Shown: in pieces, positions 60,001 to 64,000 of the stretch | Numbering within the stretch: position 1 is the stretch's first letter | How the letters are laid out: the number at the start of each line of letters is the position of its first letter | Assembly (NCBI GenBank): GCA_031261345.1 | Contig: JAISKC010000055.1 | Location: 1-64,000, forward strand | Direction: 5' to 3' | Source of the DNA: Eubacteriales Family XIII. Incertae Sedis bacterium | GTDB taxonomy: Bacteria > Bacillota > Clostridia > Peptostreptococcales > Anaerovoracaceae | Length of the DNA stretch: 64,000 bases | The notes under the pieces: model-generated | Seen by the model: only the letters and a program-made list of their open reading frames with translations | Database searches by the model: none | What the model was told of the DNA's origin: nothing | Program-made: the position numbers and the translations under genes

Positions 60001-60371
60001 AATGCACAATTTACGTTTTTCACAAGTGGCTCTTCACTCCAATGCCAATTCCTAAACACATCATTCGCACTTTCTGTAATGGTGACAGCAGTACCATTTG
60101 AGACAGCGACTTCAATATTGCCCCCTGACGCCAACTCTACATTATCTTTATCTCCACCATTCACAATTATTGGTGTCGTCCATTTGTTTTGTATAGTTGC
60201 CGTTCCGGAGTCTGTGAAAGTGAGCGTTATTACATCCGCTACACCATCATCAACATCCTCACCTTCTGCAAACGCATTCGTAGGCACAATCGCGAAAACA
60301 CTCGTTACTACCAACGCGACAGTTAGCACCAACGCCAACAGACGTCTTCTCAAATCCAAACCTTTTGTCAT
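57069..60371 (-). CDS. Large secreted repeat protein (BspA/DUF285-like), 17 repeats
   Basis: 1100 residues from ATG 60371; a reading from 60464 runs through the upstream palindromic repeat and is rejected. The signal peptide and N-terminal domain are as in the neighbours. About 17 units of 30 residues follow, the most in the array; DNA between units differs by few changes at exact 90-bp spacing. Two InlB-type B-repeats (SHTVTFDANGGSPVSSKAVN and FLVKFDSLGGSAIENWTVNF), two YDG/MBG-like units and the common FnIII-like end complete it. Repeat number probably changes by recombination. One unit has an inserted WKDGG-type segment near residue 370. Confidence 0.82.
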   Translation of the reverse strand: MTKGLDLRRRLLALVLTVALVVTSVFAIVPTNAFAEGEDVDDGVADVITLTFTDSGTATIQNKWTTPIIVNGGDKDNVELASGGNIEVAVSNGTAVTITESANDVFRNWHWSEEPLVKNVNCALTEMPEISKFTSDIAGNTVGHRFFFCFNYSGSLTSLPEDSFDTSSITTVGGSFFDSFNFGGSLTSLPEGSFDTSSIATASGSFFDSFNSGGALISLPEGSFDTSSIATAGASFFGSFNAGGSLTSLPEGSFDTSSITTVGEYFFSDFNAGGSLTSLPAGSFDTSGITTAGVYFFGGFNSSGALTSLPAGSFDTSSITTVGGSFFSNFNADGGSLTSLPEGSFDTSSITTAMYGFFDRFNGGWKDGGSLTSLPEDSFDTSSITTAGPHFFYEFNDGGALTSLPAGSFDTSSITTVGAHFFDGFNAVGSLTSLPAGSFDISGITTAGFYFFGGFNSSGALTSLPEGSFDTSSITTMGPGFFRYFNSGGALTSLPTGSFDTSSITTASVDFFGWFNNDGSLTSLPEGSFDTSNITTADGVFFSSFNSGGSLTSLPEGSFDTSSIATAGGEFFDNFNSYGSLTSLPSCSFDTSGITAVGDDFFRSFNYHSNLTSLPVGSFDTSGITTVGNDFFSYFNWYSKLTSLPAGSFDTSGITIAGDDFFSNFNYYGALVQGNKGVVITNNSNQVISNFSSGTDLPASIPIAGGIAYINTDPSYSSHTVTFDANGGSPVSSKAVNSGVSIGTLPTTTRTGYAFDGWYTESVGGTKISEETTVTANTTYYAHWIANQFLVKFDSLGGSAIENWTVNFGDALGVLPVSTRSGYTLDGWYTSAIGGTKISENTKITAKATFYAHWSEKENSISDVIIAKIPNQTYTGKAKKPTLTVKDGSKTLVSGTDYTASYSNNINAGTAKVTITGNGNYTGTASATFKIVPANVSVFIVAVIKDQVNDGKAKKPTLTVKHGSVTLKLNTHYTVKHSIRTDVGNATITITGKGNYTGTKTVSFKIVPKATSISKVTPAKKQLKITWGKVSGTTKYEVRYRVKGTSKWTTKTVAGTSKAYKAKILKKGKTYQVQVRSYKTVSGVKYYSAWSKTKTSGKVK

Positions 60372-60440
60372 TTTCTCTCTCCTAACATTCCTTATCAATA
60401 CTCGCCACTCCGGTCTAAACCCCCGTTCATAGAGAGCAAC

Positions 60441-60470
60441 GCGAACGTGAGCGTAGCGAAGCAATCTAGC
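60441..60470. repeat. Palindromic-repeat arm between surface-protein genes
   Basis: A diverged arm, GCGAACGTGAGCGTAGCGAA followed by GCAATCTAGC, at the same place as the arms at 55017 and 57032. Confidence 0.65.
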
Positions 60471-60480
60471 CCTTATAGAC

Positions 60481-63111
60481 CTACTTCACTTTTCCACTCA
60501 CCTTAGTCTTACTCCACGCACTGTAATACTTCACGCCCGACACCGTCTTATATGACCGCACCTGCACCTGATACGCCTTGCCCTTCTTCAGATTCTTCGC
60601 AGTATAAGCCTTACTCGTCCCAGCCACAGTCTTTGCCTTCCACTTGCTCGCACCCTTGACTCGATACCTCACCTCATACTTGGTAGTCCCAGAAACCTTG
60701 CCCCAAGTGATTTTGAGCTGCTTCTTTGTAGGCGTGACCTTTGAAACAGACGTAGCCTTGGGCACAATCTTGAACGAAACAGTCTTTGTTCCCGTATAGT
60801 TTCCCTTGCCAGTAATAGTAATGGTAGCCGTGCCAACCGACTTATTATTCGAATGTTTGACCATGTAATGTGTATTCAGCTTGAGCGTCGTGCTGCCATG
60901 CTTGACAGCCAATATCGGCGATTTAGCTTTGCCATTATTCACCTGATCCTTGATGGTTGCAACGCTGAACACACTAGCATTAGCTGGCACGATTTTGAAA
61001 GTAACAGATTTAGTTCCGGTATAGTTCCCCTTACCAGTAATAGTAACTGTCGCTGTGCCAGCATTGATGTTGTTGTTATATGAAACAGTATAATCCGTGC
61101 CAGAAACGAGAGTTTTGCTGCCATCCTTGACGGTAAGAGCCGGCTTCTTTGCTTTGGTGTCATAGGTCTGATCCTCGATTTTTGCGATATTAGCCTCAGA
61201 AAGACTCTTTTCATTTTCTTTCCAATGTGCGTAGAATGTGATGTCATTTAAAATTTTCGTAGAGGATGAAATCTTTATGCCATCGGACTTGGCAGTCCAC
61301 CACCCAGCAAATGTATACCCCGCAAGAGTAGTTGTTGGCAATGTACCTATGGAATATCCGGCTTTGACCGTTTTACTAGAGGTCGCACTGCCGCCATTTG
61401 CATCAAAAGTTACTGTATATTGTAATAGCGGGTCGGTGTTTATATATGCTTTGCCTCCATCTGTTGGTATGGAGTCTGGCAAATCTGTTCCAAAGGAAAA
61501 TTCAGATATGTCTTGATTTGAATTGTTTGTTATTACCACACCCTTGTTTCCTTGAACGAGCGAACCGTAGTAATTGAAATACCTAAAGAAATCACCACCC
61601 GCTATTGTGATGCTTGAAGTATCAAAGGAACCTGCTGGTAAACTTGTTAACGCACCGCCACGGTTGAAACCCCAAAAGAAAAGGCCACCCGCTGTTGTGA
61701 TGCTTGAAATATCAAAGGACCCTTCTGGTAAACTTGTTAGCGAACCCGAATTGACGTTAACCCCACTAAAGAATGTGTCACCGACAGTGGTAATCTTTGA
61801 TGTGTCAAACGAACCTAATGGCAAGCTTGTGAGCGAGCCATTACTGTTGAACCCACTAAAGAATGCGCCACCGACAGTGGTAATCTTTGACGTGTCAAAC
61901 GAACCTAATGGCAAGCTTGTGAGCGAACCATTATTGTTGAACCCATAAAAGAAGTTGTCACCCGTAGTGGTGATACTTGAAATATCAAATGAACCTGCTG
62001 GCAAACTCGTTAACGAACCATTGTAGTTGAAATAAGAGAAGAAGTAGTCACCAATAGTAATGATACTTGAAGTATCGAAAGAACCATCTGGTAAACTTGT
62101 GAGCGAACTATAGTTGCAGTTAAATCCATAAAAGAAGCAGTCACCCGTAGTGGTGATACTTGAAATATCAAATGAACCTTCTGGCAAACTTGTTAGCGAG
62201 CCAGCGAGATTGAAAGAAGCGAAGAAGTAGCCACTCGCAGTAGTGATGCCCGAAGTATCAAATGAACCATCTGGCAAGCTTGTTAGTGAGCCATGGTTGT
62301 TAAATTCATAGAAAAAGTTATAATCCACAGTAACTATGCTTGAAGTATCAAAGGAACCTGCTGGCAAACTTGTAAGCGCACCATAGAAATTGAAGTAAGC
62401 GAAGAACAATGAACCCACAGTAGTGATGTTTGAAGTATCAAAGGAACCTGCTGGCAAACTTGTTAGCAAACCATCCCTGTTGAAAGCACTAAAGAACCCA
62501 CCACCCACAGTAGTGATTTTTGATGTATCAAATGAACCTTCCGGCAAACTTGTTAGTAAGCCACCTGCGTTGAAACCACTAAAGAAGCTGCTTCCCACAT
62601 TAGTGATACTTGACGTATCAAATGAACCTTCTGGCAAACTTGTTAGCGCACCACTAGAGTTGAAATCACCGAAGAACCATGCGCCCGCAATAGTGCCGGC
62701 TATGTCTGATGTAAACTTACTCATTTCTGGAATCTCTGTTATTGCACAATTTACGTTCTTGACAAGTGGCTCATCCGTAAAATCCCATTTCCTGAATGTA
62801 TCATTCTCACTTTCTGTAATGGTGACAATACTATTATTTGAAACAGCGACATAAATAACCGAGTATCGCGACACCGCTACATTATCTTTATCTCCACCAT
62901 TTACTATTATTGGTGTCGTCCATTCGTTATATATGGTTGCCGTTCCAGAGTCTGTGAATTTGAGCGTTATCACATCTGCTACACCATCATCAACTGTCTC
63001 ACCTTCTGCAAACGCATTAGTAGGTGCAATCGCGAAAACACTCGTCGCCACCAACGCGACAGTCAACACCATTGCCAAAAACCGTCTTCTCAAATCCAAA
63101 TTCTTTGTCAT
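60481..63111 (-). CDS. Secreted repeat protein (BspA/DUF285-like), 12 repeats
   Basis: 876 residues from ATG 63111 behind GGGAGAG. The same architecture: signal peptide, N-terminal domain, about 12 units of 30 residues, one InlB-type B-repeat (VTFDANGGSATSSKTVKAGY), two YDG/MBG-like units (SEANIAKIEDQTYDTKAKKP and SVATIKDQVNNGKAKSP) and the common FnIII-like end (ending WSKTKVSGKVK). Two successive units (residues ~410-470, SFDTSKITTVG) are near-identical in DNA. It is first in the minus-strand array and follows a leader with a terminator-like hairpin. Confidence 0.82.
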   Translation of the reverse strand: MTKNLDLRRRFLAMVLTVALVATSVFAIAPTNAFAEGETVDDGVADVITLKFTDSGTATIYNEWTTPIIVNGGDKDNVAVSRYSVIYVAVSNNSIVTITESENDTFRKWDFTDEPLVKNVNCAITEIPEMSKFTSDIAGTIAGAWFFGDFNSSGALTSLPEGSFDTSSITNVGSSFFSGFNAGGLLTSLPEGSFDTSKITTVGGGFFSAFNRDGLLTSLPAGSFDTSNITTVGSLFFAYFNFYGALTSLPAGSFDTSSIVTVDYNFFYEFNNHGSLTSLPDGSFDTSGITTASGYFFASFNLAGSLTSLPEGSFDISSITTTGDCFFYGFNCNYSSLTSLPDGSFDTSSIITIGDYFFSYFNYNGSLTSLPAGSFDISSITTTGDNFFYGFNNNGSLTSLPLGSFDTSKITTVGGAFFSGFNSNGSLTSLPLGSFDTSKITTVGDTFFSGVNVNSGSLTSLPEGSFDISSITTAGGLFFWGFNRGGALTSLPAGSFDTSSITIAGGDFFRYFNYYGSLVQGNKGVVITNNSNQDISEFSFGTDLPDSIPTDGGKAYINTDPLLQYTVTFDANGGSATSSKTVKAGYSIGTLPTTTLAGYTFAGWWTAKSDGIKISSSTKILNDITFYAHWKENEKSLSEANIAKIEDQTYDTKAKKPALTVKDGSKTLVSGTDYTVSYNNNINAGTATVTITGKGNYTGTKSVTFKIVPANASVFSVATIKDQVNNGKAKSPILAVKHGSTTLKLNTHYMVKHSNNKSVGTATITITGKGNYTGTKTVSFKIVPKATSVSKVTPTKKQLKITWGKVSGTTKYEVRYRVKGASKWKAKTVAGTSKAYTAKNLKKGKAYQVQVRSYKTVSGVKYYSAWSKTKVSGKVK

Positions 63112-63146
63112 TTTCTCTCTCCCAATCAATCATAATACTCTGATAC

Positions 63147-63183
63147 ATCAAAAGCGGCGGAACACAAAATGCGTCCACCGCTT
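63147..63183 (-). terminator. Hairpin terminator or leader attenuator before the surface-protein array
   Basis: AAGCGGTGGA/TTCCGCCGCTT arms (one mismatch) followed on the minus strand by TTTTGAT. It lies 36 bp before the first surface-protein ATG and 265 bp after the chemoreceptor stop codon, so it either ends the receptor transcript or attenuates transcription into the array. Confidence 0.55.
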
Positions 63184-63231
63184 CATTTACTATTCATTCT
63201 GTATTGAAAAAATTTGTAATGCTTTGCGATT

Positions 63232-63345
63232 TTATCGTGTGGGAATTTTGAAAATATCTCCTTGGAAATACCCCCCCCCATTGTAAAATAATACCAAATC
63301 GCCAATATTCAAATTAGTTACTGGAATGTCTATTCTTGCCATCAT
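63232..63345 (-). CDS. 37-codon ORF containing a run of nine G (doubtful)
   Basis: From ATG 63345 the frame reads MMARIDIPVTNLNIGDLVLF, then YNGGGYF and on to a TAA. Three glycines are encoded by nine consecutive G (63271-63279). The ribosome binding site (GGGGG, 10 nt away) is moderate. It lies in the 338-bp gap between chemoreceptor and surface-protein array. A homopolymer of this length can slip, so expression might be phase-variable; alternatively it is leader sequence with no peptide function. Confidence 0.3.
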   Translation of the reverse strand: MMARIDIPVTNLNIGDLVLFYNGGGYFQGDIFKIPTR

Positions 63346-63449
63346 ACTGCATTTGCCCCCGCTTCACATTGCAAGAAAAGTGCTCCCCAACACCTTTGTA
63401 ATTCTGTATAGTAATTGTAACAATTCACGTTGAAATGTCAAGGGAAATA

Positions 63450-64000
63450 TTACTTCAGCTTGAAAGACTCCACTATATGCTTCAGCGTGCTCGATTCCGC
63501 GGACAGTTGCTGTGCGGAAGACGAGGACTTTTCGGCCATGACCGTATTTGTTTGCACGACGGATGAGATATCGGCTATGCCAGAGTTGACGTCGCGGATT
63601 GCGCTGCTCTGCACCAAGGCCGTCTTGTGCAAGCGATTGACCATGGCTGAATTGCTCGCGATAAGTTCCTCTATTTCAGTAATGCGGCTACTGATAACAT
63701 CGACGATTTCACTTCCGCTCTCCACGTTTGAAACGCTAGCTTCTATAAGGGCGGCCGTTTCCTTTGCCGCATTGGCCGATTCGCCGGCCAAACTTCTCAC
63801 CTCATCAGCAACCACGGCGAAACCTTTTCCGTGTTGTCCGGCTCTGGCGGCTTCAACCGCAGCGTTCAGTGCGAGAATATTTGTCTGAAACGCTATTGAA
63901 TCGATGACCGAAATCACCTTTGCAACCTGACGGGAGCTATCCTTGATGCTGTTCATGGCAGAAATCATATGCTCCATTTCCTGAGATATTTCCTTGATCC
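63450..64000 (-). CDS. Methyl-accepting chemotaxis protein, C-terminal part
   Basis: The frame continues past the right edge of the window. The signalling hairpin tip [20 protein letters not shown] and [20 protein letters not shown] are complete, with a methylation-helix tail ending [13 protein letters not shown]. The last residues match those of the receptor at 46645-48726, suggesting related receptors. The sensor region lies outside the window. Confidence 0.93.
   Translation of the reverse strand, partial: IKEISQEMEHMISAMNSIKDSSRQVAKVISVIDSIAFQTNILALNAAVEAARAGQHGKGFAVVADEVRSLAGESANAAKETAALIEASVSNVESGSEIVDVISSRITEIEELIASNSAMVNRLHKTALVQSSAIRDVNSGIADISSVVQTNTVMAEKSSSSAQQLSAESSTLKHIVESFKLK

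Noticed and set aside
56140-62854. Plus-strand ORFs rich in SNEPSGKLVSEPP repeats opposite the surface-protein genes
   Set aside because: They are antisense shadows of the 90-bp repeats; start sites lack ribosome binding sites and the minus-strand frames have signal peptides and known domains.
63184-63449. A c-di-GMP riboswitch between the chemoreceptor and the surface array
   Set aside because: A GCAAAGC string is present, but the GEMM core and paired stems are not recognisable.

Overview
The window looks like an anaerobic, low-to-mid GC member of the Bacillota (class Clostridia). It carries the classic Firmicute block sigH - rlmB - (dfr, thyA) - mrnC - cysS and, further on, ispD/F - yacL - carD and radA, with strong AGGAGG-type ribosome binding sites and several TTG/GTG starts. 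It also has a Spo0A-type response regulator, G5/LysM wall hydrolases and peptidase-containing bacteriocin transport. Species cannot be assigned from sequence alone.

Layout. 1-1414: left edge of an integrated element (large serine recombinase), a duplicated 3' end of a tRNA-Thr gene, a hairpin-rich palindrome array, the remnant of a DUF4143 ATPase and the intact tRNA-Thr(GGT). 1469-6965: minus-strand housekeeping operon (sigH, rlmB, dihydrofolate reductase, thymidylate synthase, mini-RNase III, EamA transporter, cysS). 7112-8770: LysM/G5/M23 wall hydrolase with a WalR-like promoter. 9298-18651: minus-strand bacteriocin-type cluster (C39-peptidase ABC exporter, double-glycine precursor, small membrane proteins, HlyD accessory protein, Ig-like anchor protein), followed on the plus strand by its probable control genes, a Spo0A-like regulator and a GHKL kinase (18874-21405). 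Two duplicated leader/promoter regions and several very short ORFs lie inside. 21458-22732: DUF4143 ATPase with tandem repeats. 22845-31348: proS, ispDF, yacL, carD, a two-component system and radA.

31349-38854 is a defence-like island between radA and an EF-G-like gene. It holds an AbiE toxin-antitoxin pair flanked by ~140-bp direct repeats, an unfamiliar three-gene operon (coiled-coil protein, nuclease-like/glycine-zipper protein, UBA-like/glycine-zipper protein), a small HTH regulator and a Panacea (DUF4065) toxin-antitoxin pair. 39071-45601: EF-G-like GTPase, lysS, greA, a LysM/G5/NlpC-P60 hydrolase that is a sister of the 7-kb gene and shares its promoter architecture, and a DUF4418 membrane protein. 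45700-52651: EamA transporter, chemoreceptor, flavodoxin, hybrid histidine kinase and an AAA ATPase preceded by tandem repeats. 52769-63111: four tandem paralogous secreted proteins sharing one signal peptide type and one C-terminal FnIII-like domain, three of them built from 30-residue (90-bp) repeats. The right edge cuts a second chemoreceptor.

The observations most worth following are: three ATPase loci each preceded by three 19-23-bp direct repeats; the bacteriocin cluster with a Spo0A-type output regulator, a triplicated TTGCAA-centred site inside its promoters and an 11-residue peptide ORF; the three-gene membrane/nuclease-like operon in the defence island; WalR-type boxes shared by the two wall hydrolases; and repeats read through in frame inside ispDF.
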